The notes under the pieces are model-generated. The model ran no database searches, was not told where the DNA came from, and saw only the letters and a list, made by a program, of their open reading frames with translations. Of a DNA stretch of 64,000 nucleotides, positions 47,301-60,384 are shown piece by piece (the stretch's first letter is position 1; every line of letters begins with the position of its first letter). This DNA comes from Marsupella aquatica (Eukaryota; Marchantiophyta). The stretch covers positions 992,001 through 1,056,000 of the forward strand of contig OZ316891.1 in assembly GCA_973895155.1 (NCBI GenBank), read 5' to 3'. The position numbers and the translations under genes were made by a program.

Positions 47301-48793
47301 GGGAACTTAGAACCTACTGAAGCTCCACCAGAGTTTGAGAGTTTAGCTCTTAAAGCAGCATGAGCTGAAATGGGGGTATCGAGGTTCGAAGAAACTCGCG
47401 GTGAAAAGGCCTTAGCGAGTGAACCAGCTCGAGGTGAATCTAACGTGTGTGTGAAGCCAAGACGAGATCGAGGAGGACTGTAGGACTGCCGCTCTTGAAG
47501 AGGTGGACCCTGAAATGTGGGATTCAACTTCAGAATCATGGCAGCCTGAGCTGCCTTCCGTTTCCTCCACCTGAAGAAGCAGAAAGCGCCGACAGCCACC
47601 AGGCACACTGCGAGCCCTAGGGAAATTCCCATCGGGATGATAGCCTTCTTCATTCTGTTACAATCTGCCCCGCAATCCTTGCTCGATACCTTGGAGCTAG
47701 ACAGAGGAACGACAGCTGCAGCTATCGAACTGTTAAAAGTCCATGATGTAATGGTATGCATCTCGTTAGCACCTATTCCGACTCCCCCTGCAAAGCCAAC
47801 GTACATTCTCGGTAGGAGACGCTGAGCAAGATCCAAATCTGTAACTTCTAGTACCGGTGGATCTGAAATACTTACAACAGACCTCGTCAACCAAACGCTC
47901 AGTTTCCGAACCGGGTGTGAGTACTCTATCCGAGCTCTAAAGTTACCAGACACCAGATTTAGACCTAACGGCCAAAGATTCGTAGCATTCAAAGACTCCA
48001 TGCTGTTCCAATTCACTCCAACATGGTTATCGCTCACGTCACGGAATTCCTTATTCTGGTGAGTATCAAACTCCACCACGAAAGTATGATTGAACTCAGG
48101 CGGGAACCCATTCGAACCATGGACGTCTGGTAGGATGCCCATAAATTTGCCAGAGTGTCCCACAGCAGTGACATCTGGGAAGAGGCCGAAAGCAAAGCCA
48201 TGGCCCCTGTTCGAGTTGTTGCTTGCGGAGATGGTAAACGAGAAGGAGGTCTGAAACGAAGCTACGAAATTGGTGGCCGGCTCCAGGAACTGAACAGGCT
48301 TGTTGTAGAGAACTCGCCCCCTGCTTCGAGTGTCATTGTACGCACCGTTTGAATTCAGTTTGATCTCGCCGGTTGACATCGCAGCGTCCTTCAGGAGTGC
48401 GAAATCAGATTTCACGAAGTTCCCATTGAATGAAAAGCTGCTGCTATTGGATTGGCTCTTGCAGCTAGATGCCATTGCAGCTACGGTGAAGATGCATATC
48501 TTGAGCTTCAGGATACCATCTGCCCGAGTTGAACGTTTCCAGCTGCTACTCTTGCTCTTTACACAGCGCACGCTGTCCGGAGCAGATTGCAATGTCTCTG
48601 CACGGAACTGATGTTCGAACTCCTGTTGCTCGTCGCGCTGCGCAACCTCCGGATGCTTTCCATTGTGAGCCATCCCGGAATGTTCAGTGGTGTTGGACCG
48701 TGCCCGGTATGCCGTCTTCATCACTGGTACACTTGTCCCACAATTCAACAGTGTAGAAGTGACTCCAGGCTTTGGAAGCCCGGCTACGCCCAT
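44310..48793 (-). CDS. L-type lectin receptor-like kinase
   Basis: A plasma-membrane receptor kinase with an extracellular legume-lectin domain. Exons 48793-46804, 46301-46184 and 44946-44310 (GT-AG introns of 502 and 1237 bp, phases consistent) give up to 914 aa. The lectin domain covers about residues 113-358 (HGFAFGL, VVEFDTHQN, DNHVGV); the transmembrane segment is about 385-407, followed by RWRKRK. A Ser/Pro-rich juxtamembrane region leads to the kinase: GRGGFGVVYKG from 576, VAVKEV, HRD at 697-699, DFG at 717-719 and APE at 744-746, so all catalytic residues are present. The N-terminus is doubtful: the signal-like stretch LKLKICIFTVAAMASS lies at about 96-110 with no Met just before it. 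The true start may be in an unseen upstream exon, with an acceptor at the CAG near 48519. Confidence 0.85.
45826..46015 (+). repeat. About 90-bp tandem duplication inside kinase intron 2
   Basis: Two copies starting GCACTCTCCTTA-TATTGTAC (45826 and 45916), each ending near TTTTCGGGC. They include ATTGTACATTGTATTTTGAA. They explain the short mirror-image open frames in this intron. Confidence 0.8.
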
Positions 48794-51658
48794 TGCTAGC
48801 TATCACCTTTCTAACATAGCAGGCTGGACCGATTTTCCCGAGTATTACCCTCCATCGAGTACATGACATCAAATTTGAGCTCGTCTGATAATTCTGATAA
48901 TTTTGTACTGCGGGCGATGAACCAATCGTAGACTTTAAACGATTACCCTTCCATACATGGGTACGTTAATCCCCTCAAGGAAATTTGTCCCCAAGACACC
49001 ACGAGGAACAGTCATTCTGATTCCTCTTGTCGATAAAGGCCAGTCCGACGAAAGTGACAAACACGGTACTTTAAGTAAGGAATTCTCACGGGTCTCTGGG
49101 TTCATGAACACTGCCGGGAATGGGGACACCTGTTTCATAGTTCGAGAGGGAAAAAAAAAGCAATCAATGTCGATCAAGCACATCCTCGAATACCCTAGCC
49201 CTGGGTGTCTCTAACGTCAACTTACTGCCCTTCAATTCAGATTATAAAACGTTCTGAGGATGAAGCGGACGAAAGCAGTAGTACGGCATGTGTGGAATTG
49301 GTTATCAATAGTTAGATAGTTCACGTGATTCTAGAATGTTTGGCCTACTAGGCTGGCCTTAGCTCCATTCAGGTCACTATGTCGAAATCTATCGGTACTA
49401 ATTCAGAACAATCATTCATTCAGAACAATCATGCTCGTTGCTGATTCATGATATTTAGATACCTCAGAAACTCAGGCCTCATATGACTCAATCGACCTCT
49501 CGATGAACTCAAGTTTCTAGTTCGCCATACGGAAAAGACTGGGTAGGTAAGCTCGAACTTACCACATAAACCCAGAGCTTGACGTTTGAGTTGGAACATC
49601 TCGTTGTAGGAGATCGATGTGTCGGTCGACCAGGTGCGCCTCTCAATCCGATGTCACAGTCGCTGCTTCTCAATTTTCTGGCCGGCTTGGACCTTGCATT
49701 CCCGACCTTGACCACGGAAGCTATGCCGCTTTAGAATCATTTCATATTGCAGCGAAGAAAACTTTGAATTCCCTGCTCCATGCATCACTGACCTGCTTCA
49801 AAGTATCACTCGGGTGTTTCTCAATCGAGTTTCTTATCTGCTAGTTGTACATCCCCCAAAGCTTTCCGCCAACGAAGAAAATTCAGTCCTGAAGAAAATG
49901 TGCGAATCTCTTGCAAAAACTTAGAACTTAATCTACCCTCCAAAGACTGGGATACCCAGCTAGGCTAGGATTGATTTGGATCGATTGATCAACCTAGTAG
50001 ATCTCCAGATACGTTACACTGACTTGCTGCTGCATCCTCCTCGACAGCCTAGCTCCAACACAAGTGTCTTGCCTTCAAACTCCGACAGTCAGGCGAAACC
50101 CAAGAGTGGGATCATCCGGTACCAGGTGACGACAGACAGAAAAGCCAAATTGATGGAAGATTTTATTTCCTAATTATTTTTAGTTGATAATAAGCTTCCA
50201 ATCGGATTGAAGGGAAACAAAGCCCCGAATCGACGGAACAAGGACAAAACGACGAGGAATGCTAATTTCACCGGTCCCCAAAGCTGATGGGTACTTGGAC
50301 AGGACTGATATCTGATTGGACATAGAGGAGCTATGGAGGACAGCTTCACCACATGGAGAACAACGTCGAGCACTCTTGAGTCTTCATCCCAGGAAAGACA
50401 GGACGAACCCCAATAGGCAGTTGCGACCTTCATGGCGATACTTTAGTGTCGGACATTCTCTCCCCATTCGCTTCCAGATACTACAGTACTTTATTTCATA
50501 CTAGTTTTATTCAGTCAACCTTCTCCGAGTGCAGCTCGGATGAATACATTTTTAGCGTCAAACCTTGGCCAACAAGGACAACTATATTTTCTGATTAAGT
50601 GCTTGTCATGTACTCCCCTACTCTTGAAGCAATTTCTTTTGTAAATGCACCAAATAATGACGTTTGAGTTCACCCTCATTGAACACCAAAATATCAGCAC
50701 TAAACTACAAATAAATAAGTGCATTTATTCCTCTAAAATGTCCAAATTAATAAGTGCATTTATTCCTCTAAAATGTACAAAATTTATTCCTCTAAATTGT
50801 ATACGTGCATGCATTTATCAGTTACTACAATGCAACTATACGAAACTTTAATTTATTGATAAATATTATTCCTAGTACGTTTTCTAGTCTTAGTATAATC
50901 CTAACATATGTGAATATATTGATACTATGGTTTCCTCACATTAGTAAGAGTATTCAGAGTTATTTCTGATCAGTTGTGACTGTCGTGATGGACTATGGTT
51001 GGAGTGTGTCCATTCAGCCTACGTAATTAACATTGTGTTTGCCAAGTCCACAAAACATATTTGTACTTGAATTTGCCTTTACCTTCAAGGACCATTGAGG
51101 ACTTCAAGAGGACTTGCTATCTGTTTTTCCAAATTTCAATCAATCCTTTTATGAATTCAACCAGGACTTGTTATTTTATGTACTTTTATAGGACTTGTTT
51201 TAATTGAATTTCTTGGTGAACACCCTCGTCCTTGCTATAGTCTTGGGGGGTGCCCATTACTCCTCCAAAAGTTAGAAGGGGAATCTTAGCTACTTCTAGT
51301 GCATTTTTAGGATGACTTCACAGGATGGTTGGTATGGGATACATTAAAGGCAACTGGCATAGAAATTGAATCAAGATAATGATGTAAATGGCACAAGTTT
51401 GTGCTTTGAATCTCCCCGCTATTTCCGGTTTCACATTCCCTTTGCTTTCCTAGATTACTCTCTGATCCATGTTACTAATAATGGTACTACTCAGGGATGC
51501 TCCTAGTGTGACATACAAGCAAGACTAAGGGCCGTATTGCATGTGTAGGGTCCTTGAAAAATCAAAATCTGCCCTTTCATTGAGTGCTTCATGCCTGGCC
51601 CACATCCCTAGGCAGGCCTGACTGCAACTAATGAGGAAAACTAAGGCAAGGGTCGCAA
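48794..51658. other. Intergenic, no supported gene
   Basis: Includes the 5' flank of the receptor kinase gene and mixed AT-rich sequence. Small open frames near 48957-49214 and 49509-49715 have no recognisable similarity or splice context and were not accepted. A short duplication of AATAAGTGCATTTATTCC lies at about 50711-50775. Confidence 0.4.
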
Positions 51659-51754
51659 CATTTCCAGCCCTTCATTTCAAGACCTTTACTTTACAAGAGT
51701 AAATCACATTTCCAGCCCTTCATTTCAAGACCTTTACTTTACAAGAGTAATCCC
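51659..51754 (+). repeat. 48-bp tandem duplication
   Basis: Two near-identical copies beginning CATTTCCAGCCCTTCATTTC at 51659 and 51707. Confidence 0.9.
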
Positions 51755-52054
51755 ATACATCGTTTACAGAGATTGTGGACGGACCATATCTACTTTTTCC
51801 CTGCATGTAAGGGGATGTCGAGGGCCGGAATTCCAAGGATCATCACATGCAAGACAGCCCTAAGTGTCACTATGGCAGTTAATGAGGGTGACACATCCCC
51901 ACACAGGTTGGTCCACAGTTCCATCCACAGGATTCAATTGTGGTCTATTTGCTGGTCTACATCGTCTTTGAAGGTTGTCAATTGCATTCTCTCGACAGTC
52001 CAAATTGGTCAATTCACCCCCATCGAAGGACTGACTGCAACTGCCTGAGTATGC
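51755..52054. other. Non-coding; part of a diverged dispersed repeat
   Basis: Together with 51540-51660 it shares phrases with 53470-53900 (for example TAGGCAGGCCTGA, TTTCCAGCCC and ACATGCAAGA), suggesting two old copies of one repeat. No gene seen. Confidence 0.3.
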
Positions 52055-52380
52055 ACGTAGAGTTTATTCCTGCTGATCTATGCAAGTATGGAGTCCATTC
52101 TTGTTGACCAACTCAACTAGTTTCATTACTTTTGAAGCAATGCGACATTTGTCTGTTGCAGTTCAGTCCTGCTGACCTATTCAAATAGTTCACTACTGCC
52201 GATCTACTCGAGTGTGGAGTTCATTCCTGCTGATCTATTCAACCAGAGCGAGATTGTCTGTTGCAGTTCATTCCTGCTGATCTAATCAAGTCGTTCAACA
52301 CTGCTGGTCTACTCAAGTATGGAGTTTATTCCTGCTGATCTACTCTAGTATGAAGTTCACTTGTAATCAAGTAGTTCATC
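52055..52380 (+). repeat. Degenerate minisatellite, GTTCATTCCTGCTGATCTA units
   Basis: About eight loosely spaced units of AGTTCATTCCTGCTGATCTACTCAAGT-type sequence with variable linkers. It appears non-coding. Confidence 0.7.
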
Positions 52381-52996
52381 GTGTTGGACAGGCTAAACAT
52401 GGGTTCCTCACAGGTATATCTATCATACGAATGTGTACTACAGCACCTAGGTTCCTATTCTAGACATAATTTCTCAGGTCCATTTTAATTCAAATTGAGG
52501 TTCTTTGACCGGAATCCAACTAACAAAAAACTCTAGGTCTGGCTTGGCCACGTGCAGCTGGAGGAGGATAGAGCAACCATTTTAGCTCAACTTGCTTCCC
52601 ATTGCATCGACTTGTAAAGACCAGCAGAACCACCTTTCACCAGCCATTGCTACAACATTTGTGACGAGTGAACTAAACGGTAACATCCATTTCAAAAACT
52701 CTCAATAGAAACAGCAAGAGGCAGGGCGCAACTGAAACAGTCATTTCGATTGACTCCATTCCAAAAATGCCCCAGACGCTGCAAACAATGACTAATCACG
52801 AGCTATTCAACGAGCATTCGAAATCACATTTATATCTCCACTTGTAAACGCATCCATAATATTAAACAACTGCTAGATACACAATTCAATAGATTGCAAC
52901 GTGGATATTACGTCAAAAATGTGAAACGACGTTATCCGAGTGTTTGGAACACTGCCGAGTCACCGCAGGACTACGAATCTCTAGGCGGGATAACGT
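52381..52996. other. 3' flank of the eL34 gene
   Basis: No gene recognised. The part nearest 52996 is probably the 3' UTR of the ribosomal protein gene on the minus strand. Confidence 0.35.
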
Positions 52997-53223
52997 CTAA
53001 GCTTGGGCCTTGGCGGCCTGTTTCTCCTTCGACTTCTGGATCTTCAAAACCTTCTTCACGATCGTTTGCTCCTCAACCAAGAAAGCCCGAATGATGCTGA
53101 ACATTAACAGAAGACCCGTCAAAAATAGCCTACCAGTGTCTGGATGCTAACGCCAAATGGCTAGGAAAGAAAAGACCTAACCCTTTGGCAAAGTGAGAAC
53201 GTCCAGATGAGGGGCTTACCGTT
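52997..53223 (-). CDS. RPL34: 60S ribosomal protein L34 (eL34), last exon(s), cut by assembly gap
   Basis: The terminal exon at 53096-52997 encodes [20 protein letters not shown] and a lysine-rich end finishing AKAQA, the C-terminus of plant eL34, a structural protein of the large ribosomal subunit. An AG acceptor precedes it (53098-53097). The intron runs 53219-53097 with a GTAAGC donor, and the last four bases of the previous exon (53223-53220, AACG) restore Glu-Arg before Ile-Ile-Arg in the expected phase. The rest of the gene, about 85 codons, falls in the run of N or was lost there; no eL34 sequence was found beyond the gap. Confidence 0.85.
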
Positions 53224-53323
53224 NNNNNNNNNNNNNNNNNNNNNNNNNNNNNNNNNNNNNNNNNNNNNNNNNNNNNNNNNNNNNNNNNNNNNNNNNNNNN
53301 NNNNNNNNNNNNNNNNNNNNNNN
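53224..53323. other. Assembly gap (100 N)
   Basis: Exactly 100 undetermined bases, the usual placeholder for a gap of unknown size. The real distance may be much larger. Confidence 0.98.
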
Positions 53324-54237
53324 GTTTGGGTCCTTTTAGTATAAGCACTACTGTTTTCATCATGACTCTTGGGCAGGAGGGCGGAGCGCTAACTAAGGGA
53401 TGTCTTCCATGTGCAGAGTCGTTCAGTTTTTGGCCGTAAACTGAACCGGAGGCATTCCAACACTGACTGAGATTTGATGCCTCTACCTCCTCCTTAGGCA
53501 GGCCTGATGGCATATGAGGATTTACGTGGTGGATAACCAAGGGCAAGGGCAGGAAGTTTTCCAGCCCAAACCTTAAAAATTGAATAAAACAAGATAAAGT
53601 TCACAGGTTAGTAGCAAAGTTCACACTTAACAAAATGGCAAATGACAATTTCTGTGGAAAATCAAAGTCCCCCTTTTCTTGTCAATTGAGGAGTGCTAAG
53701 CACCTTTAATATAATAAAAGGCTCTGGACATGCAAGATGGCCCTACTGGATGGATTATCCCTAGAGAGCTACCTATTGCCATGTTGGCAGGAGAGCAGTT
53801 CACAACAACTGCTGTGAATCTTGAATTACGCCAGCCATAGAATTGAATAAGTATAGTTGTCTATTCAGGGCTTAATTGTAAATCAGAGGGAGCATCGACT
53901 AGTACACAACCTCAATGCGCATAAGTTCAGCGGCAATGCAAATGTAAGCAGTTCACGACTTTGACTACCTTAGGAAGAAAGTAGTCAAGACGTCATCAAT
54001 GGTGATCCTGAGTAATGGCATGACGATGTTTTAATTAACTTTCAGGTTCAAGGTTGTCAAGTTACCAAGGAAACCGGTTCGGTAATGTAATTCAAACAAT
54101 TTCACTACAAATAGTTTACATGTCACATTCAATTAAAAGAGTAAGTGTTTGGTCATTTGCGGTGAAATTTGTTTAAGTTCTCAACTGTTTTAGTTTCCTC
54201 ACCCTTGCTTCACTAATTTTTAGCCATGAAACTTTGT
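53324..54237. other. Intergenic, no supported gene
   Basis: Contains the second copy of the diverged repeat also seen at 51540-52000. No exon of eL34 and no other coding sequence was recognised. Confidence 0.4.
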
Positions 54238-54245
54238 ATGTTGGA

Positions 54246-54535
54246 CTCGGGGGTCTTACTACATGGAGGCTTCCCCATCACCTGCGACATTTGTAGGCCT
54301 CGGACCCCCTAAAATGTAAGAAAAAACACATTATTTTTCCACCCCTATAAAGTTAAAATATTCCAAAATTTTGGTTACAAGGACCCTAATGATCTTATAA
54401 GTCTCAAAATTGGATTTAAAATTATACCCTATTGTTTTTCTTAGAAAATTTTTAAGTCTTCCATTGAAACCAATAAAATGATCATATTCTTAGTCGCACG
54501 TGATGTTCCATTTTTGTGGAAGTGAAACACCCGAG
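54246..54535. mobile_element. MITE copy 1 (290 bp, 8-bp target duplication)
   Basis: Inverted ends CTCGGGGGTCTTAC and, read in reverse, CTCGGGTGTTTCACT. It is flanked by ATGTTGGA on both sides (54238-54245 and 54536-54543). The whole length is similar to 62107-62403. No coding capacity. An 8-bp duplication is typical of hAT-type transposition, although the termini are not the usual CA(G) form. Confidence 0.85.
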
Positions 54536-54543
54536 ATGTTGGA

Positions 54544-55717
54544 CCTTCCTCTTCATGGATAAATCTCTCAAGTGGGGTTTCTTTTGATCTATTGATACAT
54601 TATTTTTATTACAATAGGGAATATATTTTGTCGACACTTTATTATCCTCACCTCTATTCTTGTTCAAAGAATGGGTAGTCAGGCTAGTCCTACTTATCAT
54701 AAGATTAGTTCCTATGGAGACAAGTTTGTGTAAGCGCAAAGGTTTATTGGGGACATCAAATATATTTTTACTTTTTTTGAGAGGCAAGAGGCTTAAACCT
54801 GAGTTGAGCTTGATATATTAGGAACTTAAAACATTTTTTGAAACATTTTTTGAAAATTGGAAGAGTCCCACAGAATTCAGGTTATTGTCCTATCTTGAAG
54901 ATAGCTTAGACAAAGGTTGAGCCAGAAAAAGGGTGAACAGAGAATAACTCAGGAGTTGGAATCAATGGAATAGCAGGTGGAATAGTGCTCCTCCTAGTTA
55001 GCTAAAGCCCATATTTTCATCAGCCTTAAAGGAATTTTGGGCACAAAAACCGTAGTCTGCACTACTTTATTACCGTAATGCTTGGGTAGACTCCACCATA
55101 TATTCAATGCAACTATTCATCTTTTCATCAATTCTCAATTGTGATGCAAATGCTGAACTAAAATCCCACATGGATTGGGGAGTTGTCCACAAAGACCCGG
55201 TGGACAAACAAAGCTTGCATGGACTAGACCAAAACACTTGAATTTGCTCATGCATTGTTCAATATTGCTCTGTCTAAAATGTGACCTATAAATGGTCGGA
55301 TGACCCAAGATTACAGGTTTCAGAGTTGAAATAATCTCCCGATCAACCAATCCTGACAGCAGGTCACAGACTTTGTCCGGCTCCCTTTCTGGTACTTTTG
55401 GCTAGAGTGACAGGGTGCGTTGGGAAGCTTGTTGTCATGTCTAAAAGGTGAGCGCAATCTTGCCTTGCTGGCTTTCTACCATTTATTGCTAATGTGCAAT
55501 GTGGGCTGATTTGTCCACCATAGCTAATCATTTGTGTGGTATTATCTCTTATGAAGGAGCATCACCTCAACCTCTCTCTGGTACAGAAAAAACAGTTTTC
55601 AAAGAAAGAAACTCCCAAACACATACTTGCTCCAGACAAGGTTGGACTTTTGAGTACCCTTTCTTTACTTCAGTTACGTGAGGCAATGTCTAGTGCTTTT
55701 GCTTTGAAAACTGTTAT
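54544..55717. other. Intergenic, no supported gene
   Basis: Short open frames on both strands (for example 55135-55350 minus and 55536-55730 plus) have no recognised domain. The copia element is inserted at the right end of this stretch. Confidence 0.4.
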
Positions 55718-56081
55718 TATTGGGATATGATCTAGACCGAACGAGACAACGTCAACGCATGTGAACAACATCCATAGACTCCGACAATGAAAGTACGTGG
55801 TTCACCCCGTCTGGGATACGTCCACGGCCGTGAGAGAAATCCAGTAATACACACCTATTACATCCGCCATAGCCAACGTGCTAGAGCTCCTTCTCTCACT
55901 CCCTCACTCTGTCTTCTAAAGAGTGAACCTTCAAATGTGAGCACAAGTTTGTGTTACCCTTGGGTATACCCCCTCCCATGGTCTATGGGAACCTGGAACT
56001 CAAACTAGTACTATCCTAGTATAGTGAAGTCTAGCTAGTACTATGGAAGTATATAGGTTATACTAGAGGCATAACCTAACA
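55718..56081 (-). repeat. copia 3' LTR
   Basis: 364 bp, reading TGTTAGGTTATG at its start on the minus strand. The outer end on the plus strand is TATTGGG where the other LTR has TGTTGGG, so the terminal dinucleotide on this side is mutated. Confidence 0.95.
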
Positions 56082-56092
56082 AACTCCCCCTT
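56082..56092 (-). promoter_or_regulatory. copia polypurine tract
   Basis: On the minus strand AAGGGGGAGTT directly precedes the 3' LTR, as expected for the plus-strand primer site. Confidence 0.85.
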
Positions 56093-56422
56093 GACTCTAG
56101 TCCTCAGCTAACTACCTGGTAGTGTTACTTCTAACTATCCGTATGAATCTCCTCGGGAAGTTCTAGAAGGTAAAACCAATGAGTTTTCCCTCTATACTTG
56201 AGAGCTAACTAGAACTAAACCGTAGCTGACAAAGTGTCAGATAGAGCAGACATACTTATAAATAAACTACCAACCTAATACTAGCTCTTGTTACCCATAT
56301 GTATCTCCTCGGGAAATTCTAGACAGAAAACCTATGTTCCCCTCTTCTCCATGAGGGTTAACTAGAATTAGACCGTAGCCGGTACATACCGGATAGAGAA
56401 TACGTATACAAGAAAACTAACA
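56093..56422. other. copia 3' untranslated segment
   Basis: Between the RNase H stop codon and the polypurine tract. Two imperfect copies of a stretch with ATCTCCTCGGGAA-TTCTAGA (about 56146 and 56302) lie here. Confidence 0.6.
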
Positions 56423-59400
56423 CTAAGCATCCTTGTGCAAAATTTGAAGCCTTGCACAATGCTCCGTGAAGTTAGCCAAAGGAATGACTTTGGTTAACAT
56501 ATCAGCAGGATTGAGTTTCCCATCAATCTTGATTAACTCAATCTCTTTCTCAGCAACAGCTTGCCTGAGAAAATGATACCTGATATCAATGTGCTTTACC
56601 TTGCCATGCGTCACTTGGTTTGCCGCAATATGTATAGCACTGTTGCTATCACAATGAAGATCCACTTCTTTTTGTGGAGTCCCCAAATCATGAGCCAACT
56701 TCCCCAACCAAATAGCCTCCTTTGCTGCCTCTGCTGCTGCTACATACTCAGCTTTAGTAGATGACTGAGATATGCACTTCTGCTTCATGGATCTCCAACT
56801 TACACATCCTCCTATCAACGTGAAAGAATACCCTGTAGTAGACTTTCGTTGATCCAAATCACCACCGTAGTCTGAATCCACATATCCAACAAGAGACATC
56901 GCATTGTTTGAATGTGCATCAAACAACAAACCAACCTCAGATGTGCCGTGTAAGTACCTTAGAATCCATTTGACTGCTTTCCAATGTACCTTCCCTGGGT
57001 TAACCATGTACCTACTCACCACACCCAGAGCATGTGCTATGTCTGGTCGAGTACTAACCATAAGGTACATCAAACTGCCCACTGCATTGTCGTAAGGAAC
57101 CTTAGACATCAACCCCTTTTCAATTGCATCTGTGGGACAAGATGCGGCTGAAAGTTTGAAATGTGCTGCCAGAGGAGTAGTTATATCCTTAGCACTTGCG
57201 ATGTTGAACTTAGCAAGTACCTTCTTCGTATACTTACTCTGCGTCAGCCACAATTTCCCTTCTTCCTGTCTCTATGAATCTCCATCCCAAGTATGCATCT
57301 GGCTGATCCTAAATCCTTCATACTAAACTTTGAGCTCAATTGAGTTTTGAGTTTAATAATCTCTGCCATATCCTTGGCAACAATGAGCATATCATCCACA
57401 TAAAGGACCAGAACAATGAAACCAAACACTGCATTGCTTATCTTCTTCATGTAGACACAACAATCATATTCACTCTGAACAAAGCCCAGTGACAACATAA
57501 AGGTATAAAACCTTTTGTTCCACTGCCTTGAACTTTGTTTCAGACCGTAAAGTGACTTCAACAGCTTACACCCCAAGTGCTCCCTACCCTTCGCCACAAA
57601 TCCTTGTGGCTGCCTCATGAATATCAATTCATCTAGTAGTCCATACACAAAAGCTGTGACTACATCCATCTGCTCCATGCACAGATCAAACAGAACAACC
57701 AATGCCATAATCAAGCGCAAAGTAGCCATCGCTACTACTGGTGAGAAGACCTCATTATAGTCCACACCCTTCCTTTGGGTGAATCCCTTGGCCACAAGCC
57801 TGGCCTTGTAGATCTTCTCTGCATGTTCAAAAGTGTCATCCTTCTTCTTGAACACCCACTTGCTGTCAATGACCTGTTTACCTTCAGGAAGCTCAACCAA
57901 CTCCCAAGTCTTATTCTTATGTAGTGACTGCATCTCTGTTTGCATGGCAGCACTCCATTGTGCTTTATCCATAGAAGACATGGCTTCACCATATGTAGAT
58001 GGATCACCATCTTCTGTAAACATAACGGCTCCAGAATCATCAATATCATCATCACTCTCCAACTGGTCTAAGGGGAACCATGTACCATACCTTTTTGGAG
58101 CTTGAACTGGCCGTGAAGATGACCGCCTAGATGACTCACCCACATCAGGAGCAACTGATTCTCCACTAACTATAGCTGCTGGTACTGGTGCCAATGGTAC
58201 CGTCGGTGCTGGTGTTGGTCCATGAGCATACTCATGCTCAATCTCTCCCTCAATCGTGTCAACATCAGGACTATGTGGCATTTCTTCCCCCTCCTTCAAT
58301 GATGGACCTTCATTGAAGGTAACATCCCTGCTGACTACCAACTTCTGCGCCTCTGGGTCCCAAAGACGATACCCTTTTACTCCCTTCTGGTAGCCAAGAA
58401 ACACTCATTTCACAGACTTTGGGTCAAGCTTATTCCATGAAACTGGAGGCAACAACGCATATGCCTCACATCCAAACCCACGCAACCTCGTGTAATCTGT
58501 AGGTCTCTTGTGCCACATCTCAAACGGAGTCTTAAGACCAATACTGCTAACTGGAGACAATGTTAGCAGGTAAGCTGCTGTGTTGACAGCTTCAGCCCAA
58601 AAGATCTTTGATAGACCTGCTTGGCTTAACATACTTCTGTACCTCTCCAATAGTGTCCTGTTCAGCCTCTCAGAAACACCATTTTGCTTAGGAGTATATG
58701 CATTGGTCAAATGTCGAGTAATGCCTTCACGCTCTAAATAGAGATGAAACTCATTAGAGATATACTCACCTCCATTGTCTGAACGAAAAAATTTCACCTT
58801 CTTCCCTGTTTGTATCTCAACCTGCATCTTCCACTTCTTGAAGATTGAGAACACCTCAGACTTCTCACGCATAAAGTATACCCAGATTATCCTTGAATAA
58901 TCATCAATAAAAGATACGTAATACTTCATTCTTGACATTGAGAGCTCAGGTGATTCCCACACATCAGAATGAATGTAATCCAAAATATCTTTAGAGGTAT
59001 GACTGGCTACTGAGAAACTTACACGATGTTGTTTACCAAGGACACAGTGCTGATAAAATCCTAACTTGCACGATTTTGCACTTGGCAAGAGATTATGTTT
59101 GCACAACACATTCAGCCTTTTCTCACTCATGTGACCTAATCGTGCATGCCACAATCGTGTCTGATGCACCTCTAATGAAACTACATTGGCACTACCAAGA
59201 ATTGTGGTGCCTACCAGGATATATAGATTACACTGCTTCCTACCTTCCATCACCGCTAGAGGACCATGTGTGACCCTCAAAAATCCATTGGTTGTACTCC
59301 ATTGACAACCAGATGTGTCCAATGCTCCCAAAGAGATCAAATTCCACTTCAAATCTGGAATGTGACGAATGTTTGTCAACGTATGCACAATTCCATCAAA

Positions 59401-60384
59401 CATTTGAATGCGCACTGTACCTATGCCAATGACTTGACAGGGTTGATCATTCCCCATCAAGACGTTCCCTGATTTTGGCTCATAGGTGCAAAAGACCTCC
59501 TTGTCATGGCACATATGAAAGGAACATGCAGAATCTAAAATCCACTCCGGTCCCCCACCCTGGGAATCGGTACATAAGGCAAAACCAACATCATCATCAG
59601 TAGTAACAAAACTCGCCTGACTTTGAATGCTACCACCACTCCTGCAATTCCTTTTAATGTGGCCCTTCTGACCACATTTCCAGTACTCAACACCCTTTGA
59701 GTCACGTGACTTCGATCTAGCCTTGGTTTTACTAGAGGAGCCTGTAAAACGCTCTCGTGACCTGCCCCTAGTAACTGCTAGTGCTGATCCAGATGAAGAA
59801 GAAGAACTGTTGTGTATCTTCTTTCGCATTTTGTCTGACAGTAGAGTATTCACTGTCTCATCATAGGTCAACGTTGTCTTGCCATACAAGATTGTCTGGA
59901 CCAGGTTCTCATATGACCGTGGCAAGGAAGTAAGCAAATGAAGGGCCTTTTTCTCATCCTCCACCTTCTCATTGAGACTCGCCAACTCTGCAATGATTAA
60001 ATTAAAACCATCAATATGTTCGTGCATAGTTTTACCTTCAGCCATCTTGAAGTTCATCAACTTCAAGCTCGTGTATAGTCGATTTGTCAACGACTTCTTC
60101 TCATACATTAGCTTCAGTCGATCCCACAGCTTTGTAACTGTGTCCTCCATCATAACCTGAAGTAAAACTTTAGGTGCCAAGTGGAGCCTAATCAAACTGA
60201 GAGCACAATTGCCAATGTCTTCCCACTCCTCATTGGTCATGGAGGATGGCTTGGTGCTGAATGCTGAACCCAAGCCCTGGGAAACAAGAACGTCCTTCAT
60301 TTGTACTTTCCATAACGTGAAGTTATTGCGCCCGGTGAATTTCTCCACTTCATACTTTGCACTGGTCACCTTTCGAGATGCCAT
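56423..60384 (-). pseudogene. copia gag-pol polyprotein, interrupted
   Basis: It starts at ATG 60384. Gag (UBN2-type) is followed by a CCHC knuckle whose first Cys is Tyr (YWKCGQKGHIKRNC), then protease (WILDSACSFH), integrase with the HHCC region and its D, D, E stations (HSDVW, RSDNGG, SERLNRT; one HHCC Cys also appears as Tyr in GFYQHC), reverse transcriptase (YVDDM) and RNase H (ending AEYVAAAEA...). An in-frame TGA at 58405-58407 interrupts the segment just after integrase, at a position that is usually Cys. Near 57254-57262 a one-base loss shifts the frame before the last 276 codons. The missing metal ligands suggest decay predating or accompanying these breaks. Confidence 0.92.

Noticed and set aside
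53130-53546. Open frame across the run of N
   Set aside because: It is open only because undetermined bases cannot encode stops.
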